This document shows positions 48,930-57,418 of a stretch of DNA of 59,587 bases, in pieces. The DNA is taken from assembly GCA_019695095.1 (NCBI GenBank), contig JAIBAQ010000017.1, positions 1 through 59,587 on the forward strand, given 5' to 3'. The notes beneath the pieces are model-generated. The model saw only the letters and a program-made list of their open reading frames with translations. It was not told the origin of the DNA and searched no databases. The stretch comes from Candidatus Hydrogenedentota bacterium (lineage in GTDB: Bacteria > Hydrogenedentota > Hydrogenedentia > Hydrogenedentales > SLHB01). The stretch's first letter is position 1. Each line of letters opens with the position of its first letter. The position numbers were made by a program, and so were the translations under genes.

Positions 48930-49943
48930 ATGATCATCGTGATGTCTACGCACAACCGTGCGGAAGTTGAAGACGTTATCAAGAAAGTTGAAGAGTTCGG
49001 CTATAAGGCCCACGTAATCGAAGGCGTCGAGCGCACCGTGATCGGCGCAGTGGGCGACGAGCGCACCAAAGCACGACTCCAATCGCTGGAATCCATGCCC
49101 GGCGTCGAGAGCGTCGTGCCCATTTTGAAGCCGTATAAGCTTGCGAGCCGCGAACTCAAGCATGAGGACAGCGCAATTGAGGTGGGGCCTGTAACCATAG
49201 GTCCCGGAAAGTTTTGCGTGATGGCGGGCCCGTGTTCCGTGGAGACGCGCGAGCAGATACTCGAGACGGCCCATGCGGTCAAGTCGGCCGGCGCGCACAT
49301 CCTGCGCGGCGGTGCATACAAGCCGCGCACTTCGCCGTACGCCTTCCAAGGATTGGAGGAGGAAGGTCTTCAGCTTCTCGCGGAAGCGCGCAAGGAAACC
49401 GGCTTGCCCTTTATCACGGAAGTGATGACGCCCGAGCAGGTTCCCATTGTGGAAGAGTACACCGATATTCTGCAGGTCGGCGCTCGCAACATGCAGAATT
49501 TCGGATTGTTGAAGGCCGTCGGCCGCACGAAGAAGCCCGTGTTCTTGAAGCGCGGGATGATGTCGACCATCAATGAACTACTGATGTCGGCGGAATATGT
49601 GATGTCCGAAGGAAACACGCAGGTCATCTTGTGCGAACGCGGTATCCGCACGTTCGAGACTGAGACGCGCAACACCTTCGACATCGCCGCGATTCCGGTA
49701 CTTCGGAAGCATACGCATTTGCCGATATTTGCCGATCCGAGTCACGCGACCGGGCACTGGGATCTGGTGATTCCGATGGCGATGGCAGCCGTTGCGGCCG
49801 GAGCCGACGGGATCATGGTTGAGGTGCATCCGCGACCCGTCGAGGCGTTCTCCGACGGAAGCCAGTCGCTGAAACCGAAGCGATTCCAGGAAATGATGGA
49901 TGCGATTAAGCCGCTGCTTTCGGTGGTAGGCAGAACGTTTTAG
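48930..49943 (+). CDS. aroF: 3-deoxy-7-phosphoheptulonate synthase (type I-beta)
   Basis: Condenses phosphoenolpyruvate with erythrose 4-phosphate, the first step of the shikimate pathway. At 337 residues it matches the Thermotoga-type enzyme, with an N-terminal regulatory ferredoxin-like domain (~1-75, '[20 protein letters not shown]'). The catalytic barrel shows '[14 protein letters not shown]', '[17 protein letters not shown]', '[18 protein letters not shown]', '[10 protein letters not shown]' and 'FADPSHATG'. The ATG at 48930 is chosen because it gives the family N-terminus and follows GGAAGAAAG. A strong hairpin follows the stop. Confidence 0.96.
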   Translation: MIIVMSTHNRAEVEDVIKKVEEFGYKAHVIEGVERTVIGAVGDERTKARLQSLESMPGVESVVPILKPYKLASRELKHEDSAIEVGPVTIGPGKFCVMAGPCSVETREQILETAHAVKSAGAHILRGGAYKPRTSPYAFQGLEEEGLQLLAEARKETGLPFITEVMTPEQVPIVEEYTDILQVGARNMQNFGLLKAVGRTKKPVFLKRGMMSTINELLMSAEYVMSEGNTQVILCERGIRTFETETRNTFDIAAIPVLRKHTHLPIFADPSHATGHWDLVIPMAMAAVAAGADGIMVEVHPRPVEAFSDGSQSLKPKRFQEMMDAIKPLLSVVGRTF

Positions 49944-49946
49944 TCC

Positions 49947-49990
49947 GCATGGTGTACCGGCGCGATCAGGCGCCGGTACACCATGCTTTC
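49947..49990 (+). terminator. Terminator hairpin after the DAHP synthase gene
   Basis: A perfect 17-base stem (GCATGGTGTACCGGCGC / GCGCCGGTACACCATGC) with a 6-base loop is followed by a short TTTC. The T-run is weak, so it may be bidirectional or Rho-assisted, but the position 3 bases after the stop fits a terminator. Confidence 0.65.
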
Positions 49991-50131
49991 GTGTAAGACT
50001 TTGGGGTTCCACCATGAGGATTTCTCGCGACCCCTTTGTTTATGGGGGTGCGGGCATTTCGCTGCAACCGGCAAATTGCCCAGTTGCAGTGGGTTCTAGC
50101 GCGAACTCGCGAGAAATTCGGGGTAGCCGGC

Positions 50132-50728
50132 ATGACGGAAGAGATCGTCGAACAACAAGACCAGGAAGAAGAGGTCGAACTCGAAGCGGTTGAGTCGTTA
50201 AGCCGCGACGAGTCTCGCCAGACCTTGCACGCGCTGCTGTTTGTCAGCGACCGCCCGATGAGCGCGGAGCGTCTGGCCGAAGCGCTGGGCGATACCGATC
50301 GTGAAATGGTGGTGACGCTTCTCGATGAATTGCGCAAAGAGATCGAGATGTCGTACGCGCCGTATACGTTGAAGGAAATCGCCGGCGGCTATCAACTCAC
50401 CACAAAGGCAGAGTACGCGCCGTACATCCGGCGCCTGTTCCAGCTAAAGAAGCGCAACCGGCTATCGAAGGCCGTGCTCGAAACGCTGGCGATTGTCGCG
50501 TACAAACAGCCTGTCACACGCGGAGAGGTCGAAGCCATTCGAGGCGTGAGTGTGTCACATGCGTTCGATATTCTGCAGGAGAAGCGGTTGATCAAAGTCG
50601 CGGGAGTTGCGGAGGCGCCGGGACGCCCCAAGATCTATCGAACGACGGACGAGTTCCTTGTTCATTTCGGCATCAAGAGCCTGAAAGAGTTGCCGACGAT
50701 CGAGGAACTTCGGGAAACGGCTCCGTAG
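50132..50728 (+). CDS. scpB: Chromosome segregation/condensation protein ScpB
   Basis: A 198-residue partner of SMC-ScpA in the condensin complex. Two winged-helix domains are visible, with 'LKEIAGGYQLTTKAEYAPYI', 'LSKAVLETLAIVAYKQPVTR' and the C-terminal 'RPKIYRTTDEFLVHFGI'. The acidic N-terminal ~25 residues are extra. The ATG at 50132 is preferred, with GGGG upstream. rluB follows by 16 bases, a common pairing. scpA is not next to it; the gene upstream is the DAHP synthase gene. Confidence 0.95.
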   Translation: MTEEIVEQQDQEEEVELEAVESLSRDESRQTLHALLFVSDRPMSAERLAEALGDTDREMVVTLLDELRKEIEMSYAPYTLKEIAGGYQLTTKAEYAPYIRRLFQLKKRNRLSKAVLETLAIVAYKQPVTRGEVEAIRGVSVSHAFDILQEKRLIKVAGVAEAPGRPKIYRTTDEFLVHFGIKSLKELPTIEELRETAP

Positions 50729-50744
50729 CTGGCCGGGGCGCGCA

Positions 50745-51467
50745 ATGAGACTGCAACAATACTTGGCGATATGCGGGGTGGCTTCGCGGCGCGCGTCGGA
50801 GAAGCTCATCTCCGATGGCCGGATCGCGGTAAACGGTCATCGCGCCGAACTGGGGCAGAGCATCGACCCTGACAGCGACCACGTGACGTTCGACGGGCGT
50901 GTCATCGCAGCGGAATCGAAGGTTTATATCCTGCTGAACAAACCGCGCGGTATTGTCACGAGCGTCAAGGATACGCACCATCGCAAGACCGTCGTGGACT
51001 GCGTCCATGGGGTCAATGCGCGATTGTTTCCCGTGGGCCGGCTCGATATGGACGTCGAGGGCGCGCTAATTCTCACGAATGACGGCGATCTCGCCTACAA
51101 GCTCATGCACCCCAAGTTTGAAGTGGAGAAGGTGTACATCGCGTGGGTGCGCGGCACTGTGAGCAGCGAGACGATCAAACGCCTCGAAAAGGGCGTGCAC
51201 CTTGACGACGGTATGACGGCTCCGGCCAAGGCAGCGATACTCTCATCGGGCCGCGGCGCAACTCTACTTCAACTTACACTCCATGAAGGCCGCAATCGTG
51301 AAGTGAAGCGCATGTGCGAGAAGGTCGGTCATCCCGTGCTCGAACTAAAGCGCGCAGCGATTGGTCCCCTGCAGATCAATGGCCTTAAGCCCGGCGAGTG
51401 GCGGCATCTGAAGGGCGAAGAACTCGACCGGCTGCTCAAGCTGGGAGAAAAGAAGCCGCACCGATAG
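50745..51467 (+). CDS. rluB: 23S rRNA pseudouridine synthase RluB-type
   Basis: A 240-residue RsuA/RluB/RluE/RluF family enzyme that isomerises uridine to pseudouridine in 23S rRNA. An S4 RNA-binding domain is at ~1-60 ('MRLQQYLAICGVASRRASEK'), and the catalytic part has 'FPVGRLDMDVEGALILTNDG' with the Asp in GRLD. The C-terminal 'HEGRNREVKRMCEKVGH' segment is typical. Position next to scpB favours RluB over RsuA, but the exact target base is not certain. Confidence 0.92.
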   Translation: MRLQQYLAICGVASRRASEKLISDGRIAVNGHRAELGQSIDPDSDHVTFDGRVIAAESKVYILLNKPRGIVTSVKDTHHRKTVVDCVHGVNARLFPVGRLDMDVEGALILTNDGDLAYKLMHPKFEVEKVYIAWVRGTVSSETIKRLEKGVHLDDGMTAPAKAAILSSGRGATLLQLTLHEGRNREVKRMCEKVGHPVLELKRAAIGPLQINGLKPGEWRHLKGEELDRLLKLGEKKPHR

Positions 51468-51676
51468 AGCGCGTGGCAGACAACCTGCATGTCGTGTCGG
51501 TCGCACAAAAGGCAGGAACGCAAAGAAGCCTGCTACCATCAGTATAACCACCCAGCATCCATTCCAATCTCAAGATTGTTGTCTCGTTCTAGGTGAATTG
51601 TCTCGTGGTGAAACGGAATTGGACGTCGTGACCGGCAATTGAAGGTGCAAGCTGGTCTGGAGTGCCTTGCGCCGGG

Positions 51677-52294
51677 CTACGAGACCGGAGACCCCCATGC
51701 TTTGCCGTCGACCATCATTTGGACGGCGGAGCCATCATAGACGATGGAAAACGAGCGGTGCACCTGCGGGCCGAAGAGGTAACTGTACTTGGAGACTATG
51801 TCTTCGGGATTGTCGCTGTCGCGGTATTCTTCTTGGAAGGCCAGGTGTTTTGGCATCTCGTAGGCATGGCTGCTAATCGCGTTCAGCGTGCGAACTTGAT
51901 ACGCGAGATCCTTGTTTTCATTGATCAACTCCGCGATGCGGTCCGTGTCGTTGCGGTCACCGGTGACGGAGATGACGCCGGTATTGTCGTCTACCTTGAT
52001 GGTGATGGGCGGGTCTTTCTCAAAACCGTTCTCGCGGAAGAAATCTCCCAGTTTGGACGCGAGATCGGCAGATAATGCCTGGACGCTTTTGGCTGTGGGC
52101 AGAATGAGCGGTTGACTCGCCAGCAACTGAGAGGCGCCGGAAAATTCCACCGTGTCCGGCGTTAATTCGGAGTCGTTCAGCATCTGGGTAAGGCTATTTG
52201 TGAAGGACCCACTGTATTGTGCGTTTGCGGGTTTCTTTGACACCGATGAACGGTAAGCGTAGGCGCTCTGAGAATCGGAAATGCGCGATATCAC
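51677..52294 (-). CDS. Hypothetical protein, 205 residues
   Basis: A soluble protein starting with GTG, preceded by AAAGGAG at 7 bases. The first ~75 residues are Ser/Thr/Gln-rich and look disordered. The middle ('DPPITIKVDDNTGVISVTGD') reads as a beta-rich conserved-looking core, followed by a helix ('RIAELINENKDLAYQVRTLN'). The end ('YDGSAVQMMVDGKAW') is well conserved in style. No family is recognised and the neighbours give no clue. It faces the rluB gene and is separated from the toxin-antitoxin-like pair by about 145 bases. Confidence 0.6.
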   Translation of the reverse strand: MISRISDSQSAYAYRSSVSKKPANAQYSGSFTNSLTQMLNDSELTPDTVEFSGASQLLASQPLILPTAKSVQALSADLASKLGDFFRENGFEKDPPITIKVDDNTGVISVTGDRNDTDRIAELINENKDLAYQVRTLNAISSHAYEMPKHLAFQEEYRDSDNPEDIVSKYSYLFGPQVHRSFSIVYDGSAVQMMVDGKAWGSPVS

Positions 52295-52438
52295 GTGATA
52301 CTCCTTTCGTGTATGGCGGATCTATGGATACTAGCCGGGCGATCAAGGAGCAAGAGAGGTGCCAAGGCCGAGCAGAGGTGATTCCGAGCACGGGTATGCA
52401 TTGAAAAGGCACAGGGTGAGTATTATTCTTGAATAGTC

Positions 52439-52765
52439 ATGAGACTGGCATTGAAAACAGATAAATTGCCGCTGCAAGTGGGCAAAGATGGTGTTGTGCG
52501 CGTTGCTAATACTCGCATAACCCTTGATGTCTTCGTAGCAGCATTCGAAAACGGGGCAACAGCAGAGGAAATTGCGCAGCAGTATCCTTCCTTGAATCTA
52601 GCCGATGTTTATGCGGTTATCGCTTACTATCTTCGCCAGCGGGCGGCGGTCACCGAGTACTTGCGCGGACGCCAAGTAGTTGCGGCGTCAATTCGGCAGG
52701 AAAATGAAGTGCGATTCAATCCGCGCGCAATACGTAAGCGCCTATTGGCGCGCCGCACTCAATGA
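52439..52765 (+). CDS. DUF433-family antitoxin-like protein
   Basis: A 108-residue protein containing the DUF433 helix-turn-helix domain: 'VVRVANTRITLDVFVAAFEN' and 'IAQQYPSLNLADVYAVIAYY'. DUF433 proteins commonly act as VapB-like antitoxins beside DUF5615 partners, and this one is followed 18 bases later by such a gene. The C-terminal ~35 residues are basic and may bind the partner. Confidence 0.85.
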   Translation: MRLALKTDKLPLQVGKDGVVRVANTRITLDVFVAAFENGATAEEIAQQYPSLNLADVYAVIAYYLRQRAAVTEYLRGRQVVAASIRQENEVRFNPRAIRKRLLARRTQ

Positions 52766-52783
52766 ACCCTCGCGGAGATTGAT

Positions 52784-53137
52784 ATGCTCCGCTTCGCTGC
52801 TGACGAGAACTTCAACAACAACATCATCCGTGCGCTTGTGCGTCGTCGGCCTGTGCTAGACATCGTACGTGCCCAGGATGCGGGTCTTTCTGGGGCCGAC
52901 GATCCAACGATCCTAGAGTGGGCGGCACGCGAATCACGCATACTGCTAACGCATGATGCGAGTACAATTACACGTTACGCCTATGAACGAGTTGTCGGTA
53001 AACGTTCCATGCCCGGGGTATTTGAGGTCGGCGCGAATGCGCTCTTCGGTGCTGTAGTCGAAGACATTCTCCTCATGGATGAATGCGCTGAGCCGGGAGA
53101 GTGGGAGGGGCAGATTTTGTACCTCCCGTTGCCCTAA
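52784..53137 (+). CDS. DUF5615-family PIN-like toxin
   Basis: A 117-residue protein with the PIN-like acidic positions of DUF5615: 'FAADENFNNNIIRALVRR' carries the first Asp and Glu, and 'ILEWAARESRILLTHDASTI' carries the Glu and Asp. This group is thought to be a ribonuclease toxin type paired with DUF433. It shares an operon with it here. Function is inferred from the pairing. Confidence 0.82.
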   Translation: MLRFAADENFNNNIIRALVRRRPVLDIVRAQDAGLSGADDPTILEWAARESRILLTHDASTITRYAYERVVGKRSMPGVFEVGANALFGAVVEDILLMDECAEPGEWEGQILYLPLP

Positions 53138-53211
53138 CGCCAGTCGCAAGCTCGCGCGGTATAATATGAAGACAGACCCAGGCTGCGGCGCCGGTCTGCC
53201 AAGGGGGATTC

Positions 53212-54192
53212 ATGAGAGTTGTTTATCGTGGCGTGGCCGGCACGGTGCTAGCTATAGCACTGATATTCTCAGCGGGGTGTCCAACAGATGGAGGCACTCC
53301 CACGACACAGTACCGGCAGGACATGCGGGACCTGGTTGAGGACATCAGCGCCTACGCACGCACGCTCAAATCCGGATTTCTTGTTGTGCCGCAGAACGGC
53401 CTCGAACTGCTCACGACCAACGGCGAAGCAGACGGCCCGCTGGACGACGATTACATCTATGCCATCAACGGCGTGGGGCAAGAGCATCCGTTTTACGGAC
53501 AGGACACGTTCAACTTTGCGACGAATGCGAACGACAGGGACTATTATCTGGAGTTCTTGGATCGCGCGGAATCGGCAGGCTTGCAGGCAATCGTGACCGA
53601 CTATTGCGTCACGAATTCGTACGTTCTCAATGCATACAACCAATGTACGGTACGGGGGTATCTCAGCTTTTCCAGTACTTATGACCTCGACTCCATTCCG
53701 TCATACCCTGATGACCCGTTCGCGGAAAACGACGACGACGTGGAGTCGCTGGGCGATGCGAAGAACTTCCTGTATTTGATCAACGGCGACAACTATGCGT
53801 CGCGGACAAGTTTCGTCAGCGCGCTCGCCGCAACGAACTACGATGTGCTGATCATCGACCCGTATCAAGACGGAGAAGCATTCACGGCGACGCAGATCAA
53901 CACGTTGAAGGTCAAGGCGAACGGCGGAATGCGGCTTGTCCTGGCGTATCTGAATATTGGCGCCGCGGAGAACTGGCGATACTATTGGCAGCCGGGCTGG
54001 CGAGTGGGAAGTCCGTCGTGGATTGCCGGCGCATACGACGGTTGGCCCGGTGAGTATTGGGTCAAGTATTGGGATCCTGCTTGGCAGTCGATTCTCTACG
54101 GCAACGATTCAAGCTACGTTAAACGGATTGTCGACGCGGGATTTGACGGAGTCTATCTGGACAATATCCTTGCGTTTGAGTATTTCGAGTAG
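53212..54192 (+). CDS. GH114-like (TM1410/MJ1477-type) lipoprotein
   Basis: A 326-residue exported protein. The lipobox 'LIFSAGC' (Cys at about residue 23) indicates a lipid-anchored product. The rest fits the MJ1477/TM1410 TIM-barrel family related to GH114 endo-alpha-1,4-polygalactosaminidases: 'SGFLVVPQNGLELLTTNG', 'NYDVLIIDPYQDG', 'RLVLAYLNIGAAENWRYYW' and the final 'AGFDGVYLDNILAFEYF'. Asp and Glu candidates for catalysis lie in the 'IIDPY' and 'YLDN' positions. The substrate is probably an amino-sugar polymer but is not shown. The start has GGGGG-type upstream sequence. Confidence 0.8.
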   Translation: MRVVYRGVAGTVLAIALIFSAGCPTDGGTPTTQYRQDMRDLVEDISAYARTLKSGFLVVPQNGLELLTTNGEADGPLDDDYIYAINGVGQEHPFYGQDTFNFATNANDRDYYLEFLDRAESAGLQAIVTDYCVTNSYVLNAYNQCTVRGYLSFSSTYDLDSIPSYPDDPFAENDDDVESLGDAKNFLYLINGDNYASRTSFVSALAATNYDVLIIDPYQDGEAFTATQINTLKVKANGGMRLVLAYLNIGAAENWRYYWQPGWRVGSPSWIAGAYDGWPGEYWVKYWDPAWQSILYGNDSSYVKRIVDAGFDGVYLDNILAFEYFE

Positions 54193-54260
54193 GCGGTGCG
54201 CACACGAAGTAACTGGTGTCGCCCAGCGCCGGTAGCGTCAAGCCATCCTTGCGGCTGTGA

Positions 54261-55787
54261 CTACGAGATCTTCTTAACGCGATAGATGTAGAGCGGGGCA
54301 AATCCAGGGAATTCCTTGCGCTCGATTTCGTAGTTCCTGCCTTCCAGTAATTGGTCGATATGCTTCGCGCTTACGCGGATTGAGGGCGACAAGATTCTGG
54401 AGACAATAAGCCAGACTGTCTTGCCGGTTTCAATTTCCTCAATGACTTTGCCTTCATAGTCCATGCTGAGAATAAAGCGACTCGGATCGAGTTTCGAGTA
54501 GTAGGTAAACGGCGCAACGCAACGCTTCCCCGTGAACACGATTCTGTCGTCGGGCGCAATGCGGGACTCGAGATACGCGACCCCGGAAGCAGAGTCGATG
54601 CGGAGGGGGCGGTCGAAGCTCAGGACGTTGCATACCGTCATGAGGATGAAGAAGGTGCACGCGAGCATCCGCCGCGTAGGCGTCTTTAGAGTGGTAACGC
54701 AACCCGCCATCATGAGGAACATGGGGAAGGCTTGGTAGCCCAGATAGCGCTCCGACAGGCACGGGCGGACGGTGTAAGACAGGACGAGCAATGTCACAAC
54801 GGGCACGATCAACCAGGAAATGAGGAGTATGGCGGCGGGTCGGTTGTATGTGGGTGCCTGGCTATTCTCGCGGGAGAGAACGATGTTCTTGCGTCGAACG
54901 ACAAAGACGATGCATGCGAGAATAAATGCGGCCCCCACTATGTGCAGATAGGGTATGCCGAGCAACTGATAACGTACCGGGTCGCCAAGACTGAACTTGG
55001 TCCCCGGGAACACGTACAGGTAGCAGCCGAGGACGTGCCCGATGCCGGGGGGCTGAATCCACCCGAGGTGCCGGTCGACGGCGCTCGTGTCGATCGAACT
55101 CACCCACATGGCGAGCAAGAGCAGGGCGGGTACATGTGCGAGTGACCACAAGACCACGGGGATGACGCGCCGCCGTTGAAGCAAAAGATAAGCGATGCCT
55201 TGAGCAACCACTACTGAGAGAGCGAGCAGGTGCGTAAAGAAGAGGGCGCAATTAAAGGCGATATTCAGTACCCACCACAGGGGTTTTCGTTCTGTATAAG
55301 CGAGGTAGAACGTGTACATGGCCGCCAGCGCGAGCAGGAACGTTAGCGCATACATGCGGATTTCCTGCGATTGATAGAGCATGGTTTTTGAGAATGCTCC
55401 GAAAAGAAGCGTCAACAGTCCGCCTGCGGGTCCGAACAGCCGCCGCCCGAATACGTACAGAAGAACGAGCGTCGTCATCCCAAAGGCGAGAGAAACGGCG
55501 CGCAGCGCCAAAATGGAGTGCCCCGTCGCCCACGCGGTGTAGTACTCAATCACGAAGTAGAGGGGTACGATTGCCGGATCGATTTCGACTTGTGTTTTGA
55601 AGTAGTCGGCGATCGTGGGAGAGTGGAGATAGAGAACACTCGTAGCCTCGTCGTGCCAAAGCGATTCGCCGGAGATTCCGTACAGACGATACGCAAGCGC
55701 GGAGAGCATGAGAAGAACGACAAGGGTCCAATGATATAAAGACTCTTTTCGCGCGATAGTCCGAGCTTCATCGTCCATAGTCCGCAT
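54261..55787 (-). CDS. Membrane glycosyltransferase, GT39/ArnT-like (1)
   Basis: A 508-residue polytopic membrane protein with about ten or more helices. The first loop after helix 1 has 'RLYGISGESLWHDEATS', the Asp-Glu type catalytic loop of dolichol/undecaprenyl-phosphate-sugar-dependent mannosyltransferase-like (PMT_2) enzymes. 'QSQEIRMYALTFLLALAAMY' is shared with the next gene. It would transfer a sugar from a lipid carrier to a periplasmic acceptor. It is a paralogue of its neighbour at 55804-57363 on the same strand. Confidence 0.85.
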   Translation of the reverse strand: MRTMDDEARTIARKESLYHWTLVVLLMLSALAYRLYGISGESLWHDEATSVLYLHSPTIADYFKTQVEIDPAIVPLYFVIEYYTAWATGHSILALRAVSLAFGMTTLVLLYVFGRRLFGPAGGLLTLLFGAFSKTMLYQSQEIRMYALTFLLALAAMYTFYLAYTERKPLWWVLNIAFNCALFFTHLLALSVVVAQGIAYLLLQRRRVIPVVLWSLAHVPALLLLAMWVSSIDTSAVDRHLGWIQPPGIGHVLGCYLYVFPGTKFSLGDPVRYQLLGIPYLHIVGAAFILACIVFVVRRKNIVLSRENSQAPTYNRPAAILLISWLIVPVVTLLVLSYTVRPCLSERYLGYQAFPMFLMMAGCVTTLKTPTRRMLACTFFILMTVCNVLSFDRPLRIDSASGVAYLESRIAPDDRIVFTGKRCVAPFTYYSKLDPSRFILSMDYEGKVIEEIETGKTVWLIVSRILSPSIRVSAKHIDQLLEGRNYEIERKEFPGFAPLYIYRVKKIS

Positions 55788-55803
55788 CTCCTGTCCGTCG
55801 TGC

Positions 55804-57363
55804 TTAATCCTCGTACGGCATTACTCTGTAGACCGCCAAAGGCACCATCCCGTCAATGATGAAGCAGTCGTGTTTGTACCCTAGACGCTGCACTTTATCG
55901 TCAAAGTCCACCGTTGAGGTGGACTTATAGACTGGGATGATGACCCACGAACTGGTGCCGCTCTCGACGCACGACAGCGTGCCGTCCAGGTATTGTGGCC
56001 CGCTTCGCATATTCATGTTCGATAAGACTCCGCCGATCTTAAGGACTGCGGTCCCAACCTCGTGGTCCGTGAACACGAAGTCTCCTGGCTTCCCGTATGC
56101 GTCAATAATTCGAGCCGCGGTCTTCATGTCCGAGCGCAAGGGGCGTTTCAGGTCTGTGAGCTGAAGCAGAAGCGGGGCCAGAAGCAATGCAATGGCGAGC
56201 ACGCGGATGATGCCTTTTGGAGTGACAGCGGCTCCTGCGCCCGCCAGGATGCAGAATGCGAATGCCGGGTAGAAGACATAGCGGTTGACGAAGTACGGTT
56301 TCACTTCATGCGAAATAATAAACAGGACGAATGGCGGGACCAAGAACACGATAAAGAGAAAGAGCAGGGGAACGGGAGCATACCCGGGACAAGCCCGCAG
56401 AGAGCGTGGCAAGGCGACGCGTGAGCGAAACGTGAGCATCCATGGGCCTTCACCGGCGGGATGAAATTTTGTTTTCACGCGATGACGGAATACCCAAACG
56501 AGGAGCCATAGGGATGCTGCAATCATGAAGGCGCCGGGGAGCGCGTGGGTGCGCAACCCGAGCAGGTGAGGCCGGGTGCATTCCATCATGAAGTTGGAAG
56601 AGCCTGAACAGAAGTAGAAATAGTGTACGAATAGACTCCACCAAGTTGGCGAGGATATCCAGTTGACCGCAACATTCATTCTCCGGAGGTCGTCGTCAGA
56701 CAGCCACAGCCCCAGCAGGAGCAGAAACGGGGCGTGTCCCAATGTCCACACAAAGGCGCGGCGGAATGGCCTTGGTCGAGTGAACAGCAGGATAAACAGT
56801 CCTTCAGTGAACAACAGGATGCAGCCCCACAGGTGTGTCCAGACGATGGCGGCGTTTACCAGCACATTGACGATCCATAGCGAACGCCGTTTCGAGTTGT
56901 GCGCAGCGATGAAGGTCAGCAGAGAGAGTTGGGCAAGAGGCAAGAAAAGCGCATACATGCGTATTTCTTGCGAGTAGTATACGTGCACCCTTGAAATCGC
57001 CAGCAGAGCCGCGGCAACTAACCCCGCGGTTCCTCCGAACAAATAACGTCCTGTCGCATACACAAGTCCTATGGTAATCAGCGAGAGCGCAACAGAGAGT
57101 ATACGTACGGCGACAATGTTGCCGCCGGCCAGTCTCGCGCACAGGTATTCGAGGGTGAAGTATGCTGGGACTACGGTCGGGTCGTTGTCGCGCAGTTCCT
57201 TGAAGAATTCGCCGAGTGTAGGTTGATCGAGTGAGGCCGTGCTGACAACTTCGTCATACCATACCGATTCGTCTTCAATGCGGTAGAGCCGAAGAGCGGC
57301 AGCAATACACAGGATAGCAATGAGGAACGCAACCTCCCATTGCTTACTGGACAACTTGGCCAT
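55804..57363 (-). CDS. Membrane glycosyltransferase, GT39/ArnT-like (2)
   Basis: A 519-residue polytopic membrane protein paralogous to the 54261-55787 product. The first periplasmic loop reads 'RLYRIEDESVWYDEVVST', with the Asp-Glu pair, and 'YYSQEIRMYALFLPLAQLSL' is nearly the same in both. About eleven helices are seen. The ATG at 57363 starts directly before helix 1 and has GGAGG just upstream; a longer frame reaching 57495 would overlap the helicase gene and is not family-like. The two genes are 16 bases apart, so they are probably co-transcribed. Confidence 0.85.
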   Translation of the reverse strand: MAKLSSKQWEVAFLIAILCIAAALRLYRIEDESVWYDEVVSTASLDQPTLGEFFKELRDNDPTVVPAYFTLEYLCARLAGGNIVAVRILSVALSLITIGLVYATGRYLFGGTAGLVAAALLAISRVHVYYSQEIRMYALFLPLAQLSLLTFIAAHNSKRRSLWIVNVLVNAAIVWTHLWGCILLFTEGLFILLFTRPRPFRRAFVWTLGHAPFLLLLGLWLSDDDLRRMNVAVNWISSPTWWSLFVHYFYFCSGSSNFMMECTRPHLLGLRTHALPGAFMIAASLWLLVWVFRHRVKTKFHPAGEGPWMLTFRSRVALPRSLRACPGYAPVPLLFLFIVFLVPPFVLFIISHEVKPYFVNRYVFYPAFAFCILAGAGAAVTPKGIIRVLAIALLLAPLLLQLTDLKRPLRSDMKTAARIIDAYGKPGDFVFTDHEVGTAVLKIGGVLSNMNMRSGPQYLDGTLSCVESGTSSWVIIPVYKSTSTVDFDDKVQRLGYKHDCFIIDGMVPLAVYRVMPYED

Positions 57364-57418
57364 ACACCTCCACGCGCACGTCCTCCCGGATGGACTGTAC
57401 GCCGCCGCAAATTTCGGG

